Positions 37,872-46,992 of a stretch of 64,000 bases of DNA are shown here, piece by piece (position 1 is the stretch's first letter; each line of letters starts with the position of its first letter). The stretch is from Natrinema pallidum DSM 3751 (GTDB lineage Archaea; Halobacteriota; Halobacteria; Halobacteriales; Natrialbaceae): assembly GCF_000337615.1 (NCBI RefSeq), contig NZ_AOII01000037.1, forward strand, positions 36,263 to 100,262, in the 5' to 3' direction. The translations under genes and the position numbers were made by a program. The notes under the pieces are model-generated. The model worked only from the letters and a program-made list of their open reading frames with translations, had not been told where the DNA came from and made no database searches.

Positions 37872-39185
37872 TCACCCGAGACGAGCCAGTCGGTTGAGCG
37901 CGTACGCCGTCTGGAGCACGTCGACGCTCTTGCCGCGATCGAAGACGAGTTCGTCCGTCTCGAGGACGTGTTCCAGGGTATCCTGCGAGGCGTGTTCCGG
38001 GGCGGCGGCGATGCCGGCGTCGTTGTCGGCGGCCCACTCCATGACCCGGAGATCGCTCTTGGAGTCTCCCATCACGAGCGCGAACGGGTCGTCGACGCCG
38101 AGGACGTCGAGCGCGCGTTCGACGCCGACGACCTTGTTGAGTTCGAGGCTGCCGATCTCGGCCGCGTCGGCCTCGTAGTAGGCGACGTCGATGCGATCGA
38201 GGACGGCCGCGAGGGAGTCGGGAACGTCCGCGGCGTCGAGGGCCGGATACGCACCTTCGCCCTCGAGCACGGCCCTGATTTCGGGGTCCTGCGCGGCGTA
38301 GAAGGCGCGGGTCCAGTCCGCGACCGTCTCGCCCGCCAGTTCCGTCCCGCCGTTCGCACCGTCACCCGCCGTCCCGCTGCCCGCATCGCCCGCGTCGCTC
38401 CCGTCCGCCTCGAGCGTCGTCCCGACGGCATCGGCGAGCAGGTCGATGAGATAGACCAGCGCCTCGTCGATGATCTCCCGGGCGTCGGCCGAGCCGGTTT
38501 CGTAGTTGGGTTTCATCGTGACGTTGAACTCGTTGCCCTGGAGGTGACAGCCGCGACGGAGGTCCTCGGGCGCTTCGGGCAGGACCCGCGAGCGAACGTC
38601 GTCGAAGACCGTCCGGATCGACTCCTCGAGGTCCTCGTAGAGCAACTGCTTCGTCTGTGCGCCGTGTCCGGGGGTGAACACGCCCGTCCCCGCTTCGTAG
38701 ACGATCGAGAGGGACCCCGAATGGACGATTTCGCTGCCGAGTCCCTGGATCGCAAAGCCCTTGACGTTTTCCAGGGTCTGACCCGTACAGATGACGATCG
38801 GGATGCCGGCGTCGTAGAACTCCGTCAGCATGTGCAGCGTGTCCCGCGGGATCTCGTTGTCCGTCCCGCCTGCGGACCGCAGCGTTTCGTCGACGTCTAA
38901 CACGAGGACGTTAACCGCCCGGCCGTACTTCGCCTCGAGATCGAGCGCCGTAAAGGCCTGATCGCGGGTCGCCCGCGCGGCGATCTCAGCGAACGTCTCC
39001 CCGGCCGCGAACGACGAGCGGATCTCGTCCTTGCGCTCCTCGAGTTGCTCGGTCGCCTCCTGCCAGTGCTCGAGAGCGACCCGCGAGTCGACGGCGGGAA
39101 AGACGTCGACGAACTCCTGGAACTCCCGTAACGTCTTCGTGTCGTACTCGTCGTAAAGCTGATAGACGAGGTCGTATCGTTCCAT
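37872..39185 (-). CDS. Large HAD-superfamily protein (437 aa)
   Basis: A haloarchaeal HAD-fold protein. Residues 1-90 form a helical N-terminal region (LVYQLYDEYDTKTLREFQEF). Motif I is VLVLDVDETLRS near 100, motif II is VICTGQTLEN and the last motif is ALVMGDSKSDLRVM near 375. A Gly/Ala/Asp-rich linker interrupts the middle near 265-285. The ATG at 39185 fits a TATA-like CGGTTAACCG 23-32 bases upstream; another ATG at 39200 is possible. The phosphatase substrate is unknown. The frame runs far upstream only because it shadows the gdh gene. Confidence 0.82.
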   Translation of the reverse strand: MERYDLVYQLYDEYDTKTLREFQEFVDVFPAVDSRVALEHWQEATEQLEERKDEIRSSFAAGETFAEIAARATRDQAFTALDLEAKYGRAVNVLVLDVDETLRSAGGTDNEIPRDTLHMLTEFYDAGIPIVICTGQTLENVKGFAIQGLGSEIVHSGSLSIVYEAGTGVFTPGHGAQTKQLLYEDLEESIRTVFDDVRSRVLPEAPEDLRRGCHLQGNEFNVTMKPNYETGSADAREIIDEALVYLIDLLADAVGTTLEADGSDAGDAGSGTAGDGANGGTELAGETVADWTRAFYAAQDPEIRAVLEGEGAYPALDAADVPDSLAAVLDRIDVAYYEADAAEIGSLELNKVVGVERALDVLGVDDPFALVMGDSKSDLRVMEWAADNDAGIAAAPEHASQDTLEHVLETDELVFDRGKSVDVLQTAYALNRLARLG

Positions 39186-39207
39186 GTGGCCTACAGGCAT
39201 GGGCAGG

Positions 39208-39217
39208 CGGTTAACCG
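39208..39217 (-). promoter_or_regulatory. TATA-like site of the large HAD gene
   Basis: CGGTTAACCG, itself palindromic, lies 23-32 bases before the ATG at 39185 and supports that start over the one at 39200. Confidence 0.4.
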
Positions 39218-39268
39218 TTTCCAGTGATGGTCGCGTCGGGATGGGCGTTCGATCCGTTCGTGCATTGG

Positions 39269-39282
39269 TGACAGTCCTGTCA
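39269..39282. promoter_or_regulatory. Inverted repeat upstream of the gdh promoter
   Basis: TGACAG and CTGTCA are 6-base perfect arms with a 2-base spacer, about 32 bases upstream of the gdh TATA box. This is the usual place for an archaeal activator. GfcR, encoded by the next gene, is the obvious candidate, but its binding motif was not compared. Confidence 0.5.
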
Positions 39283-39313
39283 TCACCTATGGGGTATTTA
39301 CTCGGGAAGGAAT

Positions 39314-39323
39314 AAATATTTAT
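39314..39323 (+). promoter_or_regulatory. TATA box of gdh-gfcR
   Basis: AAATATTTAT, 25-34 bases before the ATG at 39348; a strong, probably leaderless promoter. Confidence 0.65.
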
Positions 39324-39347
39324 CATCATGGTTCCTACTGGGGTCAT

Positions 39348-40472
39348 ATGAAAGCCATCGCAGTTACGCCCGGAGCGGGCGTCCCGGAAGTCGTCGAGCG
39401 GCCCGTTCCCGCTCCGTCTCCCGGCGAGGCGCTCGTTCGGATCTGCCGCGTGGGCGTCGACGGGACCGATTACGAAGTCATCGACGGAACCCACGGCAGC
39501 GTCCCCGACGGCGACGATCGCCTGATTCTCGGCCACGAGGCCGTCGGCATCGTCGCGGACGCGAACGGAACGGCCCTCGAGGAGGGCCAGTACGTCGTCC
39601 CGACGGTTCGACGACCGCCGCCGGGCGTCGAGACGAACGCGTACTTCGAACGCGGTGAGCCCGATATGGCACCGGACGGCGAGTACGTCGAACGCGGGAT
39701 CGTCGGGGCCCACGGGTTCATGGCCGAGTTCGTGACGAGTCCGGCCGACTGCCTCGTTCCGATCCCGGCCGACCTGGCTCCGATGGGCTTTCTCGTCGAA
39801 CCGATCAGCATCACCGAAAAGGCGATCGAACACGCCCGCGCGACCCGCTCGGCGTTCGACTGGCGGCCCGCGTCCGCGCTCGTCCTCGGGACCGGTTCGC
39901 TGGGACTGTTGACCGCCGCGATGCTCACGGAGACCCTCGAGTACGACCGCGTGTACTGTCTCGGCCGAAAGGACCGGCCGCATCCGACGATCGATATCGT
40001 CGATCGGCTCGGCGCGACGTACATCGATTCCCGGGAGACGCCGGTCTCCGAGATCCCCGCCGCCTACGAACCGATGGATCTCGTCTACGAGGCGACCGGC
40101 CACGCGAAACACGCGTTCGAGGCGATCGAAGCGCTGGCTCCCAACGGCGTCGCCGCCCTGCTGGGCGTCCCCGGCGATTGGACGTTCGAGGTCGACGGCG
40201 GGCACCTCCACCGCGAACTCGTGCTCTCGAACAAGGCGCTCGTCGGCAGCGTCAACTCGAATCGCGGACACTTCGAGGCGGCCATCGATACCCTTTCCGC
40301 GCTTCCCGACTGGGTGCTCACGGAGATCGTCTCCGGGGTCTACGACCTCGCGGCCCTCGAGCGGGCGTTTCCGGAGGTGACCGCACCCGTCGCGGCGGCC
40401 GGCGGCGGCTCGACGGCGAGTCCGGATGACGATACGACTATAAAAACGGCGATCGAATTCGAGGACATATGA
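39348..40472 (+). CDS. gdh: Glucose 1-dehydrogenase (zinc MDR family)
   Basis: Oxidises glucose to gluconolactone, the first step of the haloarchaeal semiphosphorylative Entner-Doudoroff pathway. The 374-residue medium-chain dehydrogenase shows VGVDGTDYEVIDG near 38 (catalytic zinc region), LGHEAVG with the zinc His/Glu, FLVEPISITEKA, and the cofactor loop LVLGTGSLGLL near 183. The overall sequence closely follows characterised haloarchaeal enzymes as I remember them. The stop overlaps the gfcR start by four bases. Confidence 0.94.
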   Translation: MKAIAVTPGAGVPEVVERPVPAPSPGEALVRICRVGVDGTDYEVIDGTHGSVPDGDDRLILGHEAVGIVADANGTALEEGQYVVPTVRRPPPGVETNAYFERGEPDMAPDGEYVERGIVGAHGFMAEFVTSPADCLVPIPADLAPMGFLVEPISITEKAIEHARATRSAFDWRPASALVLGTGSLGLLTAAMLTETLEYDRVYCLGRKDRPHPTIDIVDRLGATYIDSRETPVSEIPAAYEPMDLVYEATGHAKHAFEAIEALAPNGVAALLGVPGDWTFEVDGGHLHRELVLSNKALVGSVNSNRGHFEAAIDTLSALPDWVLTEIVSGVYDLAALERAFPEVTAPVAAAGGGSTASPDDDTTIKTAIEFEDI

Positions 40473-41122
40473 AAAACGTTGACGACCTCATCGAGAGTGC
40501 GGCCGAGCTCGCGGCCCGCGGCCTCTCGAAGGGCGAAATCGCGGACGAGCTGAACGTCTCCCGGGAGACCGCCAGCTGGCTCGTCGAGCGCAGCAGCACG
40601 CCCGCTCAGTCGACCGAGCAGGCATCTAGCCCGCCGGCAAGCGGTGGCACCGGGCCACAGGACATCCACGTCGACTGGTCCGCGATCGGCCGGGACAGCA
40701 AGCGAATGAACGCCATCGCCTCGGCAATGGCCGACATGCTCGCCAAACACGGCGAGGACATCGACCTGACGATCGGTATCGAGAAAGCCGGCGGTCCCAT
40801 CGCCACTCTCGTCGCGCGTGAACTCGAGACCGACCTCGGAACCTACACCCCCGCCAAACACCAGTGGGAGGAAGGCGACATCGAGGAACTCGGCGGGACG
40901 TTCAGCCGGAACTTCGCCGGCATCCGCGACCGCGAGTGTTACATCGTCGACGACACCATCACCAGCGGCACCACCATGCGTGAGACCATCGAGGCGATCC
41001 GCGCCGAGGGCGGTAAACCGCTGGCCTGTGTCGTCCTCGCGGATAAGCAAGGACTCGAGGAACTCGACGGCGTCCCGGTCTACTCGCTGTTGCAGGTCAT
41101 CAGCGTCGGCAAGGACGAGTAG
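40469..41122 (+). CDS. gfcR: Glucose/fructose catabolism activator GfcR
   Basis: An HTH (about residues 8-40, LAARGLSKGEIADELNVSRE) is fused to a phosphoribosyltransferase domain (about 75-215) with the PRPP loop YIVDDTITSGTTM near 150. It was formerly called PyrE2. In Haloferax this protein activates genes of glucose and fructose catabolism, which is established knowledge. Here it is co-transcribed with, and overlaps, glucose dehydrogenase, so the pathway's first enzyme and its activator share an mRNA. Catalytic phosphoribosyl transfer is unlikely but cannot be ruled out. Confidence 0.93.
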   Translation: MKNVDDLIESAAELAARGLSKGEIADELNVSRETASWLVERSSTPAQSTEQASSPPASGGTGPQDIHVDWSAIGRDSKRMNAIASAMADMLAKHGEDIDLTIGIEKAGGPIATLVARELETDLGTYTPAKHQWEEGDIEELGGTFSRNFAGIRDRECYIVDDTITSGTTMRETIEAIRAEGGKPLACVVLADKQGLEELDGVPVYSLLQVISVGKDE

Positions 41123-41146
41123 TCGGTACATCCCACGAGCGGACGA

Positions 41147-41184
41147 CTCACACCGATCGCACAGCCGTCGTGCGATCTGGTGTG
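41147..41184. repeat. Dispersed palindromic repeat, copy 1 (core only)
   Basis: The hairpin core CACACCGATCGCA ... TGCGATCTGGTGTG lies 25 bases after the gfcR stop. It matches the cores of the copies at 47368 and 63213, but the outer arms are degenerate. It could act as a transcript end or 3' stabiliser. Confidence 0.65.
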
Positions 41185-41353
41185 CGGTGGCGTTCGGTGG
41201 CTCCTCCCGACGCGATCGGGCGTCCTTCTCCCGGCCAGCGGCGGGCCGACTCGAGTGACACGTCCATCTGTCGCTCGAGCGAGAACGCCCCGCGTGCGGC
41301 GGCTGGCCGGCCGACACTCGCGGGAAAAATGACCGCTCCGAAACGGCGAGGCC

Positions 41354-42316
41354 CTAACCGTGAATGCCCATCGCTTCGATCTGCTCTTGATACCGGTTCC
41401 GGATCGTCACCTCGGTCACCTGTGCGACATCGGCGACCTCGCGTTGGGTCTTCTTCTCGTTGCAAAGCAGCGACGCGGCGTAGATCGCGGCGGCGGCGTA
41501 GCCGGTCGGTGACTTGCCCGACAGCAATCCTTCCTCGGCCGTTTTCTCGATGATCTCGTTGGCCTTGGTCTGGACTTCCTCGGACAGTTCGAGTTCAGAA
41601 CAGAAGCGCGGGACGTACTTTTTCGGGTCGACGGGTCGCATCTCGAGGCCGAGTTCCTGCGAGATGTATCGATACGTGCGACCGATTTCTTTGCGTTCGA
41701 CGCGGGAGACTTCCGAGATTTCCTCGAGACTTCGCGGGATCCCTTCCTTGCGACAGGCGGCGTACAGCGCGGAGGTCGCGACGCCCTCGATCGAGCGCCC
41801 GCGGATGAGGTCTTCCTTGAGCGCGCGCCGGTAGATGACCGACGCGACCTCGCGGACGGATCGCGGAACACCGAGCGCGGAGGCCATCCGATCGATTTCG
41901 CTGAGTGCGAACTGGAGATTACGTTCGCCGGCGTCTTTCGTTCGAATGCGTTCCTGCCACTTGCGGAGCCGGTGCATCTGACTCCGCTTCTTCGACGAAA
42001 TAGAGCGGCCGTAGGCGTCCTTGTCCTTCCAGTCGATGGTCGTCGTCAGTCCCTTGTCGTGCATCGTCTGGGTCGTCGGCGCGCCGACGCGGGACTTCTC
42101 CTGTCGTTCCTGGTGGTTGAACGCCCGCCACTCCGGGCCGGGATCGATCTGTTCTTCCTCCACGACGAGCCCACAATCTTCACAGATGAGCTCACCCCGG
42201 TCGGAGTCCTTAACGAGATTATCCGATTCACACTCGGGGCAGGCACGTACCCCCTCCTGATCCTCGGTCTCGTCCGTCTCGCGCGTTCGCTCCCGCTGGC
42301 GGGTGGACCGTGTCAT
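41354..42316 (-). CDS. tfb: Transcription initiation factor IIB (TFB)
   Basis: Archaeal general transcription factor (320 residues) that binds TBP-DNA and recruits RNA polymerase. The zinc ribbon has two CxxC pairs (CPECESDN and CEDCGLVV, about 25-50). It is followed by the B-reader/linker region and two cyclin folds (about 120-210 and 215-305), ending in [20 protein letters not shown]. Haloarchaea usually carry several TFBs, so this is one paralogue. A TATA box lies 27-34 bases before the ATG. Confidence 0.96.
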   Translation of the reverse strand: MTRSTRQRERTRETDETEDQEGVRACPECESDNLVKDSDRGELICEDCGLVVEEEQIDPGPEWRAFNHQERQEKSRVGAPTTQTMHDKGLTTTIDWKDKDAYGRSISSKKRSQMHRLRKWQERIRTKDAGERNLQFALSEIDRMASALGVPRSVREVASVIYRRALKEDLIRGRSIEGVATSALYAACRKEGIPRSLEEISEVSRVERKEIGRTYRYISQELGLEMRPVDPKKYVPRFCSELELSEEVQTKANEIIEKTAEEGLLSGKSPTGYAAAAIYAASLLCNEKKTQREVADVAQVTEVTIRNRYQEQIEAMGIHG

Positions 42317-42342
42317 CGCACTTTTATAGTAGTATCACCACG

Positions 42343-42350
42343 CTATATAA
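42343..42350 (-). promoter_or_regulatory. TATA box of tfb
   Basis: TTATATAG on the minus strand, 27-34 bases before the ATG at 42316. A second AT-rich site, ACTATAAAAG, is closer to the start at 42321-42330. Confidence 0.6.
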
Positions 42351-42478
42351 ATGTTGGGTAAGGTATTTCGGACACTACAGCTTATCCGCCGAAAACGCCC
42401 AGGAGAACGGTTGAAAGTCGAGGTTTACGATCCGAAACCGGAACGACTTTATCCGGGACTGGCCGATCACGGAGACGA

Positions 42479-43072
42479 ATGCCGGTCATCGAGTGCGACG
42501 TCGAGGCGGCTCGCGACCGACTCGAGTCGGCGGGCGTGACCGTCGATTCGGGCAACACTGACCACGAGCGCTGGCGAGCGAGTCGCGGCGGCGCGACCGC
42601 GGTCGCGTACGATGACAAGATCGTCATCCAGGGGTCGGACCCGCGTGACATCGAGGCGCTGCTCCGCGAGGGCGGCGGTCGCGCCCACGTCTACTTCGAC
42701 GGCGGCTCTCGGGGCAATCCCGGTCCGGCCGCGATCGGCTGGGTGATCGTCACCGGCGACGGCATCGTCGCCGAAGGCGGCGAGACGATCGGGACGGCGA
42801 CGAACAACCAGGCCGAGTACGAGGCCCTGATCACGGGTCTCGAGGCCGCTCGCGACTACGACTACGACGAGGTCCACGTCCGGGGCGACTCCGAACTCAT
42901 CGTCAAACAGGTCCGCGGCGAGTACGACACCAACGACCCCGACCTCCGCGAGAAGCGCGTGACCGTCCACGAACTGCTCCGCGGGTTCGACGAGTGGACC
43001 CTCGAGTACGTCCCTCGCGAGGTCAACGACCGCGCGGACGGCCTTGTGAACGAGGCGCTGGATCAGGCCTAA
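42479..43072 (+). CDS. rnhA: Ribonuclease HI with N-terminal extension
   Basis: Removes RNA from RNA/DNA hybrids. The C-terminal 130 residues form an RNase HI domain with all four acidic residues: YFDGGSRGNPGP (about 72), NNQAEYEAL (about 105), RGDSELIV (about 140) and NDRADGLVN (about 183). Residues 1-65 are a separate small domain common to haloarchaeal RnhA. The gene starts ATG at 42479, and the tfb promoter region lies upstream and divergent. Confidence 0.94.
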   Translation: MPVIECDVEAARDRLESAGVTVDSGNTDHERWRASRGGATAVAYDDKIVIQGSDPRDIEALLREGGGRAHVYFDGGSRGNPGPAAIGWVIVTGDGIVAEGGETIGTATNNQAEYEALITGLEAARDYDYDEVHVRGDSELIVKQVRGEYDTNDPDLREKRVTVHELLRGFDEWTLEYVPREVNDRADGLVNEALDQA

Positions 43073-43392
43073 ATTCGCGCAGTACAGCCGACCGACGTAT
43101 CGTCCGGCTCGAGCGACCGACGTGCAGTGGCGCGCACTGTCGGTCGGCCGAACGATAGTGAGGCCGGCCGATGACACTGTGCGAGGGATGAGCGAACGAA
43201 CAGCGTGAGTGAGCGAATCGGTTGGGGAGGGCGTGGCTCCTCCGTGGTGCCACGATAGCTGGACACGCTTTGTCGACGCGTTCACTCTCGGTTGGCCCGT
43301 TCCATTCTCACCCCCGCAGCAGGCGACTCGAGCGCGCCCACCGACAACGCGGACCGGCAAGCGGAAACCCGCCCGCGTCCATACACTCCCCT
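43073..43392. other. Intergenic region with stem-loop after rnhA
   Basis: These 320 bases show no convincing gene. An imperfect hairpin at about 43113-43148 (GCGACCGACGTGC paired with GCACTGTCGGTCGGC) could end the rnhA transcript. The stretch around 43180-43260 is rich in GAGCGAA/GTGAGCG motifs, a common haloarchaeal intergenic pattern. Confidence 0.45.
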
Positions 43393-44028
43393 ATGACCGA
43401 TCCGAACGCGATCGACGCCGACGGTGCGGCCGGCGAGCAGAACCGAGACGCCACCACCGACCCGACCGCTGGGGACCTTCCCCGTGGGGTCGTCGACGAA
43501 GTCGAACGGCTGACGCGACTCGAGCGCACCGCGGTCGACGAGAACGAAATCGCGGCCTACGAGGAGCGGCGCGACGAGTTGCTCGACGATCACGATTTCA
43601 CCGCCCGCATCCGCGACGACGACGGCGACGACGTACTCGTGTGCCATCCCGAGGCGTGGCACGAGGACGGCATCATCCGGACCGACCGCATCGAGGATAT
43701 CGACCGCGCGGTCGAGATTCCGCTCGAGGGGACCGCGGACCCGGACGACTGGGAGTCGGTCGACGACTACAATCGCGACCTCGTCGCGGCGGTCAGGGAA
43801 GCCCACGGCGACGTTCACGGCGACAATGCGGCGTTGCTCGCCGACTTTGCCGGCAACCACTACGCGAAGCCCATGGACTCGCTGACGAGCGCGGAACTCG
43901 CGGAGTTCGGAACGGAGTACGTGGTCCGAAACGCGTGGCCGTCGGAAAAACAACGGGAAGTGTTGGCGGAGTCGACGAAACTGGTCTTCGAGACGGCGGA
44001 CGAGCCGGTCCCGGAGATCCAGTTCTAG
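43393..44028 (+). CDS. RnhA-operon-type conserved haloarchaeal protein
   Basis: A 211-residue acidic, soluble protein. It has no membrane helix or known catalytic motif. Central elements include YEERRDELLDDHDFTARIR and VCHPEAWHEDGIIRTD, and the C-terminal part (TSAELAEFGTEYVVRNAWPS) is probably helical. It matches what haloarchaeal genomes call the RnhA operon protein, consistent with its place after rnhA. The ATG at 43393 starts the acidic composition; the longer frame upstream is basic and non-coding. It converges with PadR, overlapping by four bases. Confidence 0.8.
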   Translation: MTDPNAIDADGAAGEQNRDATTDPTAGDLPRGVVDEVERLTRLERTAVDENEIAAYEERRDELLDDHDFTARIRDDDGDDVLVCHPEAWHEDGIIRTDRIEDIDRAVEIPLEGTADPDDWESVDDYNRDLVAAVREAHGDVHGDNAALLADFAGNHYAKPMDSLTSAELAEFGTEYVVRNAWPSEKQREVLAESTKLVFETADEPVPEIQF

Positions 44029-44384
44029 TAGCTTTCGTCGACGATCTCGCGGATCTCGTCGGCGCGGTCGTCGCCCGTGACGACCTTCGAGAGGGACCAC
44101 GTGATGCCGTCGAGGACGGCGTCGTAGCCGTCGTCGGTCAGGGAATACTGGTTGGTTCGCTTGTCGAGTTCGCTTTTCTCGACCAGCCCCAGATCGACGA
44201 GTTCGTCGAGGTTGGGGTAGAGTCGGCCGTGGTTGACCTCCGTCCCGTAGTAGTCCTCGAGTTCCCGCTTGATCGCCAGGCCGTACATCGGCTCTTTGGC
44301 CAGGATGACGAGGATGTTGTTCTGGAAGGCCGTGAGTTCGCGTGCAATACTCTGCTCGCCGGTGATTGATTGTGCCTCTGACAT
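44025..44384 (-). CDS. PadR-family transcriptional regulator
   Basis: A 119-residue winged-helix regulator: FQNNILVILAKEPMYGLAIKRELEDYYG (seen at about 20-47) and HGRLYPNLDELVDLGLVEKSE are the PadR helix-turn-helix and wing, followed by YSLTDDGYDAV. A TATA-like TCTTAAATAG lies 22-31 bases before the ATG. A GACAT...ATGTC inverted repeat close to the start (about 44380-44400) could be an autoregulatory operator. The effector is unknown. Confidence 0.88.
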   Translation of the reverse strand: MSEAQSITGEQSIARELTAFQNNILVILAKEPMYGLAIKRELEDYYGTEVNHGRLYPNLDELVDLGLVEKSELDKRTNQYSLTDDGYDAVLDGITWSLSKVVTGDDRADEIREIVDESY

Positions 44385-44405
44385 ACGTGTGTAAATGTCA
44401 CCAGA

Positions 44406-44415
44406 CTATTTAAGA
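44406..44415 (-). promoter_or_regulatory. TATA box of the PadR gene
   Basis: TCTTAAATAG on the minus strand, 22-31 bases before the start at 44384, next to a GACAT/ATGTC inverted repeat. Confidence 0.5.
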
Positions 44416-44588
44416 CTTGTCAACTAATCCTTCGTATCAGTCGGTAGTACAACACGCTACCGACGCAACATCGCCGGACACTGGTGTTGGTGCCCGATTC
44501 GTGTCTGTTTGATTTCTGGCAACCGTCACGTAGATGGTGACACTCGATTACGAAAGTACTTTTTGATCGACCGTGGACTCTCAGGTAC

Positions 44589-45119
44589 ATGGTCAACCTC
44601 TGGGAAGACCTCGAGACCGGACCGAATCCGCCAGAAGAGATCTACGCCGTCGTGGAGTGTCTCAAGGGCGAGCGCAACAAGTACGAGTACGACAAGGACG
44701 TCCCCGGCGTCGTCCTCGACCGCGTGCTCCACAGCAACGTCCACTATCCGAGCGACTACGGGTTCATCCCGCAATCGTACTACGACGACGAGGACCCCTT
44801 CGATGTGCTCGTCCTCGTCGAGGATCAGACGTTCCCCGGCTGTGTCATCGAAGCGCGCCCGGTCGCGCTGATGAAGATGGACGACGACGGCGAGCAAGAC
44901 GACAAGGTCATCGCAGTTCCCAGCGAGGACCCGCGTTACGATCACATCGAGGACCTCGACGATATCCCCCAGCAGCAACTCGACGAGATCGACGAGTTCT
45001 TCGCGACCTACAAGAACTTGGAGGAGGGCAAGGAAGTCGAGACCCAGGGCTGGGAGGACAAACAGGCCGCCTACGACGCGATCGAGCACGCCCAGGAACT
45101 CTACGACGAGCACTTCTAA
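44589..45119 (+). CDS. ppa: Inorganic pyrophosphatase (family I)
   Basis: Hydrolyses pyrophosphate to drive biosynthesis. The 176-residue soluble enzyme has YPSDYGFIPQS (about 55-65) and DEDPFDVLVLVE (about 70-81) with the metal-binding aspartates, and DDKVIAVPSEDPR near 110. A T-rich promoter element (ACTTTTTGATC, about 44556-44566) lies 23-33 bases before the ATG. Confidence 0.96.
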   Translation: MVNLWEDLETGPNPPEEIYAVVECLKGERNKYEYDKDVPGVVLDRVLHSNVHYPSDYGFIPQSYYDDEDPFDVLVLVEDQTFPGCVIEARPVALMKMDDDGEQDDKVIAVPSEDPRYDHIEDLDDIPQQQLDEIDEFFATYKNLEEGKEVETQGWEDKQAAYDAIEHAQELYDEHF

Positions 45120-45225
45120 GCGGGACCCGCCGTATTCACGGCCCGCAATCGTCTGCTATCGCCGCCGCGAACTGATACCCGAGAGTTATCCGCGGCCGGC
45201 CGGCCGATTCGTTATGAGCATGGGT

Positions 45226-45235
45226 AATTTTATCC
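45226..45235 (+). promoter_or_regulatory. TATA box of a 44-codon gene
   Basis: AATTTTATCC, 26-35 bases before the ATG at 45261, the spacing expected for a leaderless mRNA. Confidence 0.5.
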
Positions 45236-45260
45236 CCGTCCCCGCCGTAGCCGTTCCCGT

Positions 45261-45395
45261 ATGGCAGCATCCGATTCCGGTCCGCGAACGGCATCGTCGG
45301 CCGACAACGGGGCCGAATCCGCCGTCGGCATGGCCCACCCCACGGTCGTTCCGGCCAACTTCGATCCCGAGGACGCGAGCGAACGCGACTCGTAG
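45261..45395 (+). CDS. Small acidic protein (44 aa)
   Basis: A 44-codon frame starting MAASDSGPRTASSADNG and ending NFDPEDASERDS. Its acidic, serine/alanine-rich composition is typical of halophile proteins, and a TATA box is correctly placed for a leaderless transcript. It is probably disordered. No homologue is known to me. It lies alone between ppa and the phosphodiesterase gene. Confidence 0.55.
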   Translation: MAASDSGPRTASSADNGAESAVGMAHPTVVPANFDPEDASERDS

Positions 45396-45579
45396 CCCGC
45401 CTCGAGTTCGTGCGGCGGTCCGCGATCGCTCACGGACTCGTCCGCCGTTCACGTCGGTCGATACCCCGTCACCGTGATCCGTGGCGAGTGCGCGGTAAAT
45501 CAACCGACGGAGTCTCAGCCGTTCGCAAAACACTGTCTCGAAACGAACCTTCTTGTATGCGGTCGAACTACGTCCGCCC

Positions 45580-46923
45580 ATGGGTCTGTTCGACCGATTA
45601 CGGGGCGACGGCGATCCCCGGGTCGCATTTATCGGGGTCGACGGCGTGCCGTATAGTCTCCTCTCGGAGAACGAGGAACTGTTCCCGAACTTTGCTGCGC
45701 TCGCTGCCGACGGGACCGCCGAGGAGATCTCGAGCATCGTCCCGCCGGAATCCAGCGCCTGCTGGCCGTCGCTGACGACCGGGATGAACCCCGGCGAGAC
45801 GGGCGTTTACGGCTTCCAGGACCGGGAGATCGGCACCTACGACACCTACGTTCCGATGGGCCGTGATGTCCAGGCCGAGCGCGTCTGGGACCGCGTGCAG
45901 GAGACCGGGCGCAAGGCGACCGTAATGAACGTCCCCGTCACGTTCCCGCCCCAGCGCGACATCCAGCGGATGGTCTCCGGGTTCCTCTCGCCCGGCCTCG
46001 ACAAGGCCGCCTATCCCGACGATGTCCGCGACTACCTCGAGACGCTCGATTATCGGATCGACGTCAACCCGAAACTCGGCCACCAGGACGACAAAGCGGA
46101 GTTCATCGAGGACGCTCACGCCACGATCGACGCCCAGTTCGAGGCCTTCAAACACTACATCGAGGAGGACGACTGGGACCTGTTCTTCGGCGTCTTCATG
46201 ACCACCGACCGGGTCAACCACTTCCTGTTCAAGGATTACGAGCGCGACGGCGAGAACAAGGAGGCGTTCATCGAGTTCTACAAGAAAGTCGACGAGTACA
46301 TCGGCCGCCTTCGAGAGTCGCTGCCGGACGACGTCACCATGATCGTCGCCTCCGATCACGGCTTTACCAGCCTCGACTACGAGGTTCATTTCAACGAGTG
46401 GCTCCGAGAGGAGGGGTGGCTCTCTTTCCGAACCGACGACCCCGAGGAACTGAACGACATTGCCGACGATACGACGGCCTACTCGTTCATCCCCGGCCGC
46501 TTCTATATCAACCTCGAGGGACGCGAACCGCGCGGTACCGTCCCCGAAGACGAGTACGACGCGGTCCGCGACGAACTCAAGGCCGCCCTCGAGGCGCTCG
46601 AGGGGCCCGACGGCAACCCGGTCGTCGATCGCGTCGTCGAAAAGGAAGCGGCCTTCCGCGGCGATCACGACGATATCGCACCGGACCTGGTCGCGATTCC
46701 GAACAACGGCTTCGACCTCAAATCCGGCTTCAAGGGTGATGCGGAGGTCTTCGATACCGGGCCGCGAAACGGGATGCACAGCTTCGACGATACGTCGCTG
46801 TACATCGACCACCCCGACGCGACGATCGACAACGCCGATCTCTTCGACATCACGCCGACGATCCTCGATCTGATGGACATCGAGTACAGCCGCGGCGACT
46901 TCGACGGCGCGAGCCTGCTCTAG
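45580..46923 (+). CDS. Alkaline-phosphatase-superfamily phosphodiesterase
   Basis: A 447-residue type I phosphodiesterase/nucleotide pyrophosphatase-like enzyme. The metal site starts at FIGVDGVPYS (about 17-26), the nucleophile lies in SACWPSLTTGMNPGETG, and DRVNHF and ASDHGFTS supply further metal ligands. MHSFDDTSLYID near the end completes the fold. The ATG at 45580 (MGLFDRLRGDGD) precedes the first strand. No signal peptide, so it is cytoplasmic. Substrate unknown. Confidence 0.88.
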   Translation: MGLFDRLRGDGDPRVAFIGVDGVPYSLLSENEELFPNFAALAADGTAEEISSIVPPESSACWPSLTTGMNPGETGVYGFQDREIGTYDTYVPMGRDVQAERVWDRVQETGRKATVMNVPVTFPPQRDIQRMVSGFLSPGLDKAAYPDDVRDYLETLDYRIDVNPKLGHQDDKAEFIEDAHATIDAQFEAFKHYIEEDDWDLFFGVFMTTDRVNHFLFKDYERDGENKEAFIEFYKKVDEYIGRLRESLPDDVTMIVASDHGFTSLDYEVHFNEWLREEGWLSFRTDDPEELNDIADDTTAYSFIPGRFYINLEGREPRGTVPEDEYDAVRDELKAALEALEGPDGNPVVDRVVEKEAAFRGDHDDIAPDLVAIPNNGFDLKSGFKGDAEVFDTGPRNGMHSFDDTSLYIDHPDATIDNADLFDITPTILDLMDIEYSRGDFDGASLL

Positions 46924-46992
46924 CCCTCGAGACATCGCGGTCGATTCCACGGCCACCACAACACGCTTCAGTTTCGATGTGAACGGTTTCGT

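Noticed and set aside
43180..43260. GAGCGAACG/GTGAGCG-rich stretch as a possible repeat array or CRISPR
   Set aside because: Units are irregular and short, without constant spacers; a common haloarchaeal intergenic pattern. No CRISPR array was seen in the window.
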